Source: Bryobacterales bacterium
GTDB taxonomy: Bacteria; Acidobacteriota; Terriglobia; Bryobacterales; Bryobacteraceae
Assembly: GCA_027452065.1 (NCBI GenBank)
Contig: DAIDHC010000056.1
Coordinates: forward strand, 1 to 45,619
DNA: 45,619 nucleotides
Reading direction: 5' to 3'
The notes under the pieces are model-generated. The model was not told the DNA's origin. It did not search any database and saw only the letters and a list, made by a program, of their open reading frames with translations. The position numbers were made by a program, and so were the translations under genes. Of the stretch, positions 7,543-15,283 are shown one piece after another. Positions within the stretch are counted from its first letter, which is position 1, and each line of letters starts with the position of its first letter.

Positions 7543-8700
7543 GTGGACCCCCTTCTCGCCTGGCGTTCCGAATTCCCCATCCTCGCCGACACCGTCTACC
7601 TCGTCAGCCATTCCCTCGGCGCCATGCCCGCCCGCACTCGCGCCCGCCTCAATGAATTCGCCGACACCTGGGCCACGCGCGGCGTCCGCGCCTGGGAAGA
7701 AGGCTGGTGGGATCTCCCCGTCACCACCGGCAACCTCCTCGCCCCCATCATCGGCGCCGCCCCCGGCGAAATCACCCTCCACCAGAACGTCTCCACCGCT
7801 CAGGCCATCGTCAACTCCTGCCTCGATTTCCCGCCGTCCCGCAACAAAATCGTCACCGAGAGCCTCAACTTCACCACCAACCTCTACCTCTTCCACCGCC
7901 TCGAATCCCTCGGCGCCCAAATCGTCACCGTCCCCTCCGACGACGGCCTCTCCATCTCCACCGAACGCTACCTCGCCTCCATCGACGAGCGCACTCGCCT
8001 CGTCTCCGTCTCCCACGTCCTCTTTAAAAGCTCCGCTCTCCAGGACCTCGCCGCCATCACCGCCCGCGCCCACGCCTGCGGCGCCCTCGTCTCCGCCGAT
8101 CTTTATCAATCCGCCGGCGCCGTCCCCATCGACGTCCACGCCCTCAACCTCGACTTCGCCACCGGCGGCTCCGTCAAATGGCTCTGCGGTGGCCCCGGCG
8201 CCGGCTACCTCTACGTCCGCCCCGATCTCTGGCCCTCCCTCGAACCCCGCTTCACCGGCTGGGCCGCCCACCGCAACCCCTTCGCCTTCGACGCCGCCCC
8301 CATCGAATTCGCCCCCGGCGCCGAGCGCTTCCTCCACGGCACCCCCAACGTCCCCGCCCTCTACTCGGCCCGCTCGGGCTACGAAATCATCAACGAAATC
8401 GGCGTTCAGGCCATCCGCGAAAAATCCATTCGCCAGACCTCCCGCCTCATCGAGCTCGCCCGCGAAGCCGGCATTCCTGTCCGCACCCCGTCCGACCCCG
8501 CCCGCCGCGGCGGCGTCGTCACTCTCGATGTCCCCAACGGCGCCGATGTCACCCGCGCGCTCGCCCGCCAGAACATTCTCGTCGATTTCCGTCCCGGCGC
8601 CGGCATCCGCGTCGCCCCCCATTTCTACACTGCCGACGAAGAGCTCGATCTCGCCGTCTCCGCCATCCAATCCCTCGCCGCCGCCCCGGAGCTCGCGTGA
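7543..8700 (+). CDS. Kynureninase-like class V aminotransferase-fold PLP enzyme
   Basis: A 385-residue PLP enzyme starting at GTG 7543. The N-terminal VYLVSHSLGAMP (18-29) corresponds to the kynureninase substrate loop (usually YLxGNSLG). Asp186 in SADLYQSAG is the residue expected to contact the pyridine nitrogen, and Lys212 in GSVKWLCGGPGAGYL is the expected Schiff-base lysine. Kynureninase cleaves kynurenine to anthranilate and alanine, but the family also contains cysteine-desulfurase-like and epimerase-like enzymes. The operon partners act on activated sulfate, not tryptophan, so the substrate is open. The stop overlaps the next start by four bases (GTGA). Upstream is a TACAAT box suggesting leaderless initiation. 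Confidence 0.75.
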   Translation: MDPLLAWRSEFPILADTVYLVSHSLGAMPARTRARLNEFADTWATRGVRAWEEGWWDLPVTTGNLLAPIIGAAPGEITLHQNVSTAQAIVNSCLDFPPSRNKIVTESLNFTTNLYLFHRLESLGAQIVTVPSDDGLSISTERYLASIDERTRLVSVSHVLFKSSALQDLAAITARAHACGALVSADLYQSAGAVPIDVHALNLDFATGGSVKWLCGGPGAGYLYVRPDLWPSLEPRFTGWAAHRNPFAFDAAPIEFAPGAERFLHGTPNVPALYSARSGYEIINEIGVQAIREKSIRQTSRLIELAREAGIPVRTPSDPARRGGVVTLDVPNGADVTRALARQNILVDFRPGAGIRVAPHFYTADEELDLAVSAIQSLAAAPELA

Positions 8701-9866
8701 GCGCCCCCGAACTCAAAGCCCTCTCCCACTCCTGGCCCTCCCTCACCCTCACTCCGGACCAACTCGCCTCGCTCGAGCTCCTCCTTTCCGGCGTCCTCGA
8801 TTCCCCCCTCCACCCGCTCCCCGATGCCGCCCCCGCCGCCCTCCGCGACCCCGAAGGCAACCTCCTCGCCGTCCGCGATGAACACGGCGCCCTCCACGCC
8901 CTCCGCCTCCCCATCCACCACGACCACCTCGACCTCCGCCTCGCCCCCTCCCAACTCGACCCCGCATTCCACGCCCTCCCCGCCTTCTTCGCCACGCACC
9001 CTCCCTCTCTCGACACTCTCGCCCGGCTCTCTTCAACGCCCTCCATCGTCTTCCTCTTCACCGGCCCCAACGCCGCCTTCGATCCCTTCACCCTCGTCCG
9101 CTGCTGGCGCGCCGCCCTCGCCCATCTCCCGGCCAACGCAATCCGCCTCGTCGCCCTCCCTCTCGATGTCCCTCCGCACCCCGCGGCTCTCGATGAAATC
9201 GCCCGCTCCTACCGCTGCTCCTCCGCCTCTCTCCTCGCTCCCGATCCCTCCTCCGATTACCCGCCCGAAATCGCCCGCGAAATCGAGCGCCGCTACCCGC
9301 CCCGCCCTCTCCAGGGTTTCACCGTCTTCTTCACCGGCCTCTCCGGCTCCGGCAAATCCACCATCGCCAACATCGTCCGCCTCCGTCTTCTCGAGCGCGG
9401 CCGCCGCTCCGTCTCTTTACTCGATGGCGACCTCGTCCGCCAGATGCTCTCCTCCGAGCTCGGCTTCTCCGCCGCCCACCGCGATCTCAATATCCTCCGC
9501 ATCGGCTTCGTCGCCGCCGAAATCACCCGCGCCGGCGGCGTCGCCCTCTGCGCCCCCATCGCCCCCTACCAGGCAACTCGCGAAAAGGTCCGCGAAATGA
9601 TCGAGCCCCACGGCGGCTTCTTCCTCGTCCACGTCTCCACGCCCCTCGAAGTCTGCGAATCCCGCGACACCAAGGGCCTCTACGCCAAAGCCCGCGCCGG
9701 CCTCATCGCCCAGTTCACCGGCGTCTCCGATCCTTACGAAATCCCCGCCGCCCCCGCGCTCACGCTCGACACCGCCGGCCGCGCGCCCGACGAATCCGCC
9801 GGCGAGGTCGTCACCGCCCTCGAACAGGCCGGCTATCTTCTCCCCGAGGCTTCCACTCATGCCTGA
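8697..9866 (+). CDS. cysC: Adenylylsulfate (APS) kinase with an extra N-terminal domain
   Basis: 389 residues from GTG 8697. The C-terminal part (about 205-385) is a complete APS kinase, which phosphorylates APS at the 3' position to make PAPS: Walker A GLSGSGKST (214-222), LLDGDLVRQML, the family segment HRDLNILRIGFVAAEI, the CAPIAPYQATRE loop and FLVHVSTPLEVCESRDTKGLY. Residues 1-200 are not part of normal CysC (about 200 residues). TLTPDQLASLELLLSGVL recalls the beginning of ATP sulfurylase, but I see no sulfurylase catalytic HxxH, so this is probably a degenerate, regulatory domain. It overlaps the upstream gene by four bases and the cysQ-type gene by eight. Confidence 0.88.
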   Translation: MSAPELKALSHSWPSLTLTPDQLASLELLLSGVLDSPLHPLPDAAPAALRDPEGNLLAVRDEHGALHALRLPIHHDHLDLRLAPSQLDPAFHALPAFFATHPPSLDTLARLSSTPSIVFLFTGPNAAFDPFTLVRCWRAALAHLPANAIRLVALPLDVPPHPAALDEIARSYRCSSASLLAPDPSSDYPPEIAREIERRYPPRPLQGFTVFFTGLSGSGKSTIANIVRLRLLERGRRSVSLLDGDLVRQMLSSELGFSAAHRDLNILRIGFVAAEITRAGGVALCAPIAPYQATREKVREMIEPHGGFFLVHVSTPLEVCESRDTKGLYAKARAGLIAQFTGVSDPYEIPAAPALTLDTAGRAPDESAGEVVTALEQAGYLLPEASTHA

Positions 9867-10644
9867 TGCCGCCGATCTCCTCACCCGCATCGCCGCCGCC
9901 CTCGACGCCGCCCGCGCCGCGCTCGCCCCCTTCCGCTCCGGCGACATCGCCAGCGCCCGCAAGTCCGATCACAGCCCCGTCACCGAAGCCGACCACGCCG
10001 TCGACCGCGCCCTCCGCTCTCTCCTGCCCCGCAACGGCGAAGGCTGGCTCTCGGAGGAAACCGCCGACAATCCCTCGCGCCTCGCCTGCGATTCGGTCTG
10101 GGTCGTCGATCCCATCGACGGCACCCACGAGTTCATCGACGGCATCCCGGAATGGTGCGTCTCGGTCGGCTACGTCCACCTCGGCCGCGCCATCGCCGGC
10201 GGCATTCTCAATCCCGCTACCGGCGAAGTCTTCCTCGGCGCGCTCGATGCCGGCGTCCTCTATAACGGTGCCCGCGTAACCCTCCCGCCTCTGTCTTCCC
10301 TTGAAGGCGCGGTCGTTCTTGCCAGCCGCAGCGAAACCCGCCGCGGCGAATGGCGCCGCTATAAGGATTCCGGCTTCACCGCCCAGCCGGTCGGCTCGGT
10401 CGCCTACAAACTCGCCCTCGTCTCGGCCGGCCGCGCCTCCGCCACCTGGACCCTCTCGCCCAAAAACGAATGGGACATCGCCGCCGGAGCCGCCCTCGTC
10501 ACCGCCGCCGGCGGCTTCATCTGCCACCCCGATTTTTCCCCCGCCCTCTTCAATCAGTCCGACACCCGCGTGCCCGGCTTCATCGCCGCCGCACCGGGCC
10601 TCGAGGAGCCCATCCGCCGCGCTCTCTCCGCCGCGCTCCCCTGA
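9859..10644 (+). CDS. cysQ: 3'(2'),5'-bisphosphate nucleotidase, inositol-monophosphatase family
   Basis: 261 residues, the usual family length. Metal-binding motifs are present: SEET near 65-68, WVVDPIDGTHEF (81-92, with Asp84 and Asp87), and the C-terminal NEWDIAAG (Asp206). CysQ hydrolyses PAP, the by-product of PAPS use, to AMP. This fits its eight-base overlap with the APS kinase gene: the pair would make PAPS and clear PAP. The DGTHEF form is CysQ-like rather than typical inositol phosphatase, but activity on other sugar phosphates cannot be excluded. It ends 33 bases from the convergent pyc stop. Confidence 0.82.
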   Translation: MPDAADLLTRIAAALDAARAALAPFRSGDIASARKSDHSPVTEADHAVDRALRSLLPRNGEGWLSEETADNPSRLACDSVWVVDPIDGTHEFIDGIPEWCVSVGYVHLGRAIAGGILNPATGEVFLGALDAGVLYNGARVTLPPLSSLEGAVVLASRSETRRGEWRRYKDSGFTAQPVGSVAYKLALVSAGRASATWTLSPKNEWDIAAGAALVTAAGGFICHPDFSPALFNQSDTRVPGFIAAAPGLEEPIRRALSAALP

Positions 10645-10677
10645 CCCGTTCCCAACCCGAACCCACGCCGCGCCGCG

Positions 10678-13600
10678 CTACTCGCCCTTGGCCGCCTCGA
10701 TCACCAGCAGCAGGTCCTTCGACTCCACCTTGTCCCCCACGTTGATCAACTTCTTCACCACCTTCCCCCCAACCGGCGCATACACCGTCGACTGCATCTT
10801 CATCGCCTCCATCACCAGCAGCCTGTCCCCCTTCGCCACTACCTGCCCCACCTCCACCGCCACGCTCGAGATCGCTCCCGGTATCGGCGCCCCCACCTGC
10901 CCCGCCTCGCCCGCGTCCGCCTTCTCCCGCGCCGCCTCCGCAACACGCAGCGCCTTGTCCCGCACCGTCACTTCCCGCGGCTGCCCGTTCAGCTCGAAAA
11001 AGATCGTCCGCGTCCCGTCCGGCTGAGGCTCGCTCACCGTCAGGAATTTCACCGCCAGCGTCTTGCCCGGCTCCAGCTCCACCGCCACTTCCTCGCCCTT
11101 CTCCAGCCCATAGAAGAACTGGGGCGTCGGCAGCACCTCCACGTTCCCGTACGCCGTCCGCGCCCGCGAAAACTTCACGAACACTTCCGGGTACATCAGG
11201 TAGCTCATCAGGTCCGTGCGGCTCGCCTTGTGGCCGATCTTTTTCTCCACCACCGCCGCCGTCTGGTCCAGGTCCACCGGCGCCAGGTGCTCGCCCGGCC
11301 GCCCCGGCTGTGCCTTGCCCCCGCGCAGCACCACCGCTTCCATCGCCGGCGGCCATCCTCCCTCCGGCTCGCCCAGCGCTCCCGAAAACATCTCGACCAC
11401 CGAATTCGGCAGCGTCAGCCCGTGCTCCGGCCCCAGCCTCTCCAGCTCCGCCACCGTGATGTCGTGGCTCACCAGAAACAGCGCCATGTCCCCCACCACC
11501 TTGCTCGACGGCGTCACTTTCACAATGTCGCCGAAGGCCCGGTTCACCTCCGCGTACGCCCGCGCGATCTCCGGCCACTTCGGCCCCAGCCCCATCGATT
11601 CCGCCTGCGCCCGCAGGTTCGTGTACTGCCCGCCCGGCATCTCGTGCAGGTAAACTTCGGCCGTCCCCGCCGCCGGCGCGTCGTCAAACGGCCGGTACCA
11701 CGTCCGCACCGTCTCCCAGTAATCGGCGCAGGTGTTCAGCGCCTCCGCGTCCAGCCCCGTGTCTCTGCCAGTGTGCTGGAGCGCCGCCACCAGCGAGTTC
11801 AGGTTCGGCTGGCTCGTCGTCCCGCTCATCGACGCGATCGCCCCGTCGGCCACGTCCACACCCGCCTCCGACGCCTTCAGCACCGACGCCGAGTTCACCC
11901 CGCTCGTATCGTGCGTGTGAAAATGCACCGGCAGCCCCGTCTCTTCCTTCAGCGCCTTCACCAGCCGCTCGGCCGCGTAAGGCCGGCACAGTCCCGCCAT
12001 GTCCTTGATCGCCAGCGTGTGCGCGCCCATCTTTTCGAGCTCCCGCGCCATCTTCACGTAGTAGTTCAGCGTGTACTTCTCGCGCTTGGGGTCCAGCAGG
12101 TCGCCCGTGTAGCAGATCGCCGCCTCGCAAACCTTGTTCGCCTTCCGCACCGCCTCCATCGGCAGCTTCATGTTCGGCAGCCAGTTCAGCGAATCGAACA
12201 CCCGGAAAATGTCCATCCCCTGCGCCGCCGCTTCCGCGATGAACGCCTCCACCACGTTGTCCGGGTACGCCGAATAGCCGACTGCGTTCGAAGCCCGCAG
12301 CAGCATCTGGAAGCAGATGTTCGGAATCAGCTCCCGCAGCCTTCGCAGCCGCAGCCACGGGTCCTCCAGCAGAAACCGCAGCGACACGTCGAACGTCGCC
12401 CCGCCCCACATCTCCAGGCTGTACAGCCCGTGCAGCCGGTGCGCCACGAAGTTGGCGATCGCCGCCATGTCGTAAGTCCGCACCCGCGTCGCCATCAGCG
12501 ACTGGTGCGCGTCCCGGAACGTCGTGTCCGTCATCAGCAGCCGCTGCTGCTGCCTCGTCCAGGCCGCGAACTTCTCCGGCCCCAGCTCGTCCAGCAACTG
12601 CTTGGTCCCCGCCGGCGGCGCGCTGCTGTCGTGCGCCGGCACCCGCGCCGGCCGTATTGATGCCGGCTTCGGCTTCCCCGCCACCTCCGGGTTCCCGTTT
12701 ACGATCACCTCGCCCAGATAGCTCAGTATCTTCGTCGCCCGGTCCCGCCGCGGCGTGAACTTGAACAGCGCCGGCGTCTCGTCCAGAAACGACGTCGTCA
12801 CTTCCCCGGCCTGGAACCGCGGGTTGTTCACCACGTTCTCCAGGAACGGAATGTTCGTCTTCACCCCGCGGATGCGGAACTCGCGCAAGCTCCGGTCCAT
12901 CCTCTGGCAGGCGTCGGTGAACTCTCTGCCCCACGCCGTCACCTTCACCAGCAGCGAATCGTAGTACGGCGTGATCACCGCCCCGCCGTAGGCCGACGCC
13001 CCGTCCAGCCGGATCCCGAACCCCGCCGGCGACCGGTAAGTGTGAATCTTTCCGTAGTCCGGCACGAACCCGTTGGCCGGATCCTCCGTCGTCACCCGGC
13101 ACTGCATCGCGTAGCCGTTCAGCGTCACCCCTTCCTGCCGCGGCAGTTTCATCTCCGGCCCGTGCAGCTCGTGGCCCTGCGCAATCTGGATCTGCGCCTG
13201 CACAATGTCGATGCCCGTCACCATCTCGGTCACCGTGTGCTCCACCTGCACTCTCGGATTCACCTCGATGAAGAACCACTCGCCCGTATCGGCGTCCACC
13301 AGGAACTCCACCGTCGCCGCGTTGTGATAGTTCGCCTCCCGCGCCAGCTTCACCGCCGCCTCGGCCAGCCCGCGCCGTATCCCCGCATCCAGGCTCACCG
13401 CCGGCGCCACCTCCACCACTTTCTGATTCCGCCTCTGCACCGAGCAGTCCCTCTCGTGCAGGTGCAGAACGTTGCCGTGATGATCGGCCAGAATCTGCAC
13501 TTCAATGTGCCGCGCCCTCCGGATGTACCGCTCCAGGAACACCGCGTCATTTCCGAACGCCGCCCCCGCTTCCTGCCGCGCCTCTTCGAGACTCGCCACC

Positions 13601-14130
13601 AGCTTCCCGGCTTCGTTCACCACCCTCATCCCGCGCCCGCCGCCGCCGAAGGCCGCCTTCACGATCAGCGGATACCCGATCCTTGCCGCCAGCGCCACCG
13701 CGTCCTCGTTCCGCGTCACCGGCTCCTCGGTCCCCGGCACCACCGGAATCCCGGCCCTCTCGGCCAACTGCCGCGCCGCCGTCTTGTCCCCCAGCAACTC
13801 GAGCAGCCCCGCCCCCGGTCCGATGAACGTGATCCCCGCCCTCTCGCACGCCCGCGGCAGCGCCGGATTCTCCGACAAAAATCCATAGCCCGGATGTATC
13901 GCGTCGACGCCTTTCTCCTTCGCCAGCCCGACAATCCCCTCGTAGTCCAGGTACGCCTGCACCGGCCCCATGCCCTCGCCGATCAGATACGCTTCGTCCG
14001 CCTTGAACCGGTGCAGGCTCAGCCGGTCCTCCTGCGAGTACACCGCCACCGTCCGGAGCTTCAGCTCGTTGGCTGCGCGAAGAATGCGAATGGCGATTTC
14101 GCCACGATTGAGAGCAAGGAGTTTTTTCAT
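10678..14130 (-). CDS. pyc: Pyruvate carboxylase
   Basis: A full-length 1150-residue enzyme that carboxylates pyruvate to oxaloacetate using ATP, bicarbonate and biotin. The start is ATG at 14130 (MKKLLALNRGEIAIRIL), the classic biotin-carboxylase beginning; a TTG 15 codons upstream is less likely. In order: biotin carboxylase domain (ATP-grasp loop AAFGGGGRGMRVV, then FIEVNPRVQVEHTVTEMVTG), carboxyltransferase TIM barrel (TDTTFRDAHQSLMATRVRT, HFHTHDTSG), a PYC/OAD allosteric linker region, and a C-terminal biotinyl domain with VMEAMKMQS (lysine about 1111). It is monocistronic and divergent from the orphan gene at 14299. Confidence 0.97.
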   Translation of the reverse strand: MKKLLALNRGEIAIRILRAANELKLRTVAVYSQEDRLSLHRFKADEAYLIGEGMGPVQAYLDYEGIVGLAKEKGVDAIHPGYGFLSENPALPRACERAGITFIGPGAGLLELLGDKTAARQLAERAGIPVVPGTEEPVTRNEDAVALAARIGYPLIVKAAFGGGGRGMRVVNEAGKLVASLEEARQEAGAAFGNDAVFLERYIRRARHIEVQILADHHGNVLHLHERDCSVQRRNQKVVEVAPAVSLDAGIRRGLAEAAVKLAREANYHNAATVEFLVDADTGEWFFIEVNPRVQVEHTVTEMVTGIDIVQAQIQIAQGHELHGPEMKLPRQEGVTLNGYAMQCRVTTEDPANGFVPDYGKIHTYRSPAGFGIRLDGASAYGGAVITPYYDSLLVKVTAWGREFTDACQRMDRSLREFRIRGVKTNIPFLENVVNNPRFQAGEVTTSFLDETPALFKFTPRRDRATKILSYLGEVIVNGNPEVAGKPKPASIRPARVPAHDSSAPPAGTKQLLDELGPEKFAAWTRQQQRLLMTDTTFRDAHQSLMATRVRTYDMAAIANFVAHRLHGLYSLEMWGGATFDVSLRFLLEDPWLRLRRLRELIPNICFQMLLRASNAVGYSAYPDNVVEAFIAEAAAQGMDIFRVFDSLNWLPNMKLPMEAVRKANKVCEAAICYTGDLLDPKREKYTLNYYVKMARELEKMGAHTLAIKDMAGLCRPYAAERLVKALKEETGLPVHFHTHDTSGVNSASVLKASEAGVDVADGAIASMSGTTSQPNLNSLVAALQHTGRDTGLDAEALNTCADYWETVRTWYRPFDDAPAAGTAEVYLHEMPGGQYTNLRAQAESMGLGPKWPEIARAYAEVNRAFGDIVKVTPSSKVVGDMALFLVSHDITVAELERLGPEHGLTLPNSVVEMFSGALGEPEGGWPPAMEAVVLRGGKAQPGRPGEHLAPVDLDQTAAVVEKKIGHKASRTDLMSYLMYPEVFVKFSRARTAYGNVEVLPTPQFFYGLEKGEEVAVELEPGKTLAVKFLTVSEPQPDGTRTIFFELNGQPREVTVRDKALRVAEAAREKADAGEAGQVGAPIPGAISSVAVEVGQVVAKGDRLLVMEAMKMQSTVYAPVGGKVVKKLINVGDKVESKDLLLVIEAAKGE

Positions 14131-14283
14131 TTGACCTGCGGAAGGACCACGCGCGCCAGTCTCCGGCGCCTGCAATTTCGAGGATACCGCACCCCCTCCG
14201 CCGCTTGCCCCTCCTCTACCCGTTCACATCGCCCCGAGCCCGTCTTCCCATTCACTTACGCCCTGCGCCGCCGTCCCCGGTGC

Positions 14284-14289
14284 TAGACT
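14284..14289 (+). promoter_or_regulatory. Possible -10 box TAGACT
   Basis: TAGACT lies nine bases before the ATG at 14299, in the divergent space shared with pyc. No -35 box is visible. It fits the window-wide pattern of a -10 element placed very close to the start codon. Confidence 0.3.
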
Positions 14290-14298
14290 CAACGGCAA

Positions 14299-14778
14299 AT
14301 GGGCGTCATCGTTTTCAGCAACTACTACACTCAGTACCAGGGCGTCGACCAGACCAAGACTCACCCCATCGATGCCTCCATGACCTACACGGTGGAAAAC
14401 CTCACTGAGGTGATCATCGCGGCCGGCAAAGCGAACCAGAACATCGGCAGTGCCGTGGGCACCGAGCCCGCGGTCTTCGACATGGCCACGCCGTTCTCCC
14501 AGTCCGTGATGAGCACCGGGCTGCTGAAGGCGCCGCTGCCGCGCCCGCACAACGCGCTCTACCACGACACCTCCGACCAGCGCTGGGACGCGATCAAAAC
14601 CGACCCCGGCGGCCATTACGTGGAGGTGATCGAATCGGTCCATGTCAGTCTCTCGTGCCTCTCGCCCCACCTGACCGTCTACGTCAAAACAAACAAGCAC
14701 ACCACCGTCGGAAACAAGATCCACATCTGCGTGAAGCCCGACGGCGTGAAGTGGGCCTTCGACAAAATCCACGGATAG
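14299..14778 (+). CDS. Orphan hypothetical protein, 159 residues
   Basis: No family recognised. It has no signal peptide or membrane helix. The sequence is rich in Thr, Val, His and Tyr, with repeated strand-like stretches (HYVEVIESVHVSLSCL, HLTVYVKTNKHTTVG, KIHICVKPDGVKWAF), suggesting a small all-beta or beta-sandwich protein. The codon pattern is mixed and natural, which argues for a real gene rather than the shadow of a frame on the other strand. It starts near a TAGACT box without a clear ribosome site. The neighbours (pyc, the RNA candidate) give no hint of function. Confidence 0.55.
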   Translation: MGVIVFSNYYTQYQGVDQTKTHPIDASMTYTVENLTEVIIAAGKANQNIGSAVGTEPAVFDMATPFSQSVMSTGLLKAPLPRPHNALYHDTSDQRWDAIKTDPGGHYVEVIESVHVSLSCLSPHLTVYVKTNKHTTVGNKIHICVKPDGVKWAFDKIHG

Positions 14779-14840
14779 CAGGCGCCCCAGTCGCCAGCCT
14801 CGAACCGGCCGGCCAGCGCCACCCGCCGTGTCCGCATCCC

Positions 14841-14897
14841 CCTAAAAAACACCCTCCTAAAAAACGCCGCGGCCGCCCCCGCCCGGAATGCTACAAT
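14841..14897 (+). promoter_or_regulatory. Promoter with two A-tracts (UP-like) and -10 TACAAT
   Basis: The 10-mer CCTAAAAAAC occurs twice (14841-14850 and 14856-14865), 15 bases apart. TACAAT follows at 14892-14897. With a start near 14904 the A-tracts fall at about -40 to -60, where UP elements bind the RNA polymerase alpha subunits. The -35 region is not consensus. Such an arrangement is common for strongly expressed stable RNAs. Confidence 0.5.
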
Positions 14898-14903
14898 GTC
14901 GAA

Positions 14904-15084
14904 AATGTTGGTGCCTGCGCTGACGCCTCGTCCCGGACGACGGGGCTCGCCGAACCCGGACAGGGCAGCCAGGCGACGGCCGGTGTTCCCGGGAATCGAC
15001 CGCGGCTTGGCCCGTTGGGAGGCGATCAGCGGCTCGGAGAACACGGTGGGTGGTGCCGCCCAGGGCCGTCAGGGGTGGTTTTTT
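14904..15084 (+). ncRNA. Candidate structured RNA or 5' leader upstream of the TonB receptor
   Basis: No protein gene fits here, but base pairing is extensive. CGCTGACGCC (14918-14927) pairs with GGCGATCAGCG (15021-15031) in a 10-bp helix with one bulged A. Inside is a strong hairpin at 14925-14946 (8 bp, loop CCGGAC; the first three pairs compete with the long helix) and a hairpin around TTCCCGGGAA. The 3' end is a terminator-like hairpin with six T (15055-15084). Transcription would start near 14904 from the TACAAT box, giving about 181 nt. It could be a stand-alone RNA such as a divergent 6S RNA, or a riboswitch-like leader. I could not match it to a known class. Confidence 0.5.
15048..15084 (+). 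terminator. Terminator with a competing anti-terminator hairpin
   Basis: GCCGCCC (15055-15061) can pair with GGGTGGT (15073-15079), and T runs to 15084, a seven-pair terminator with G-U pairs. An identical GGGTGGT (15048-15054) immediately upstream can capture the same GCCGCCC in a five-pair hairpin with a GTGC loop. The two pairings exclude each other, the usual logic of an attenuator. Confidence 0.5.
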
Positions 15085-15142
15085 CACAATCAGTGAAAGA
15101 CGCTGAGCAACGGGAGAGCCCGTGCCGCGGAGAGCCGGCGAG

Positions 15143-15161
15143 ACGGTCCTGTCACCGTTTT
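15143..15161 (+). terminator. Second small hairpin followed by TTTT
   Basis: ACGGT, loop CCTGTC, ACCGT and TTTT. It lies 60 bases beyond the first terminator and 122 bases before the receptor start. The stem is short, so it is only a weak terminator. Just before it, ACGGG-AGAG-CCCGT (near 15109-15122) is another compact hairpin. Confidence 0.3.
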
Positions 15162-15187
15162 GCAACGTGAATTTAACGCCCTCCCGC

Positions 15188-15193
15188 TACACT
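15188..15193 (+). promoter_or_regulatory. Possible -10 box TACACT for the TonB receptor
   Basis: TACACT lies 90 bases before the receptor ATG. A TTGCAA at 15160-15165 is too far away (22 bases) to be a normal -35. If active, it would let the receptor be transcribed independently of the leader at 14904. Confidence 0.28.
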
Positions 15194-15283
15194 GGTTTTC
15201 ATCCAAGTGCTTTTGGGGAAGTAATCGCAATTCATAGATGAGCGACGCCGGGCATACCAGCGCCGGGGTCTCAAAGGAGATTT

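Noticed and set aside
14960..15010. Cobalamin-riboswitch resemblance (AGCCAGGCGACGGCC, like a B12 box; GGTG followed by GAATC)
   Set aside because: The pieces are in the wrong order and spacing, and the other conserved cores (GGGAA and CCCGCNACTG) are missing.
14970..15015. tRNA T-arm-like sequence GGTCGATTCC on the minus strand
   Set aside because: One base short of the T-loop, and no acceptor, D or anticodon arms around it.
14896..15096. 66-codon frame across the RNA candidate
   Set aside because: Arg/Pro-rich, no ribosome site, and its start overlaps the -10 box of the RNA promoter.
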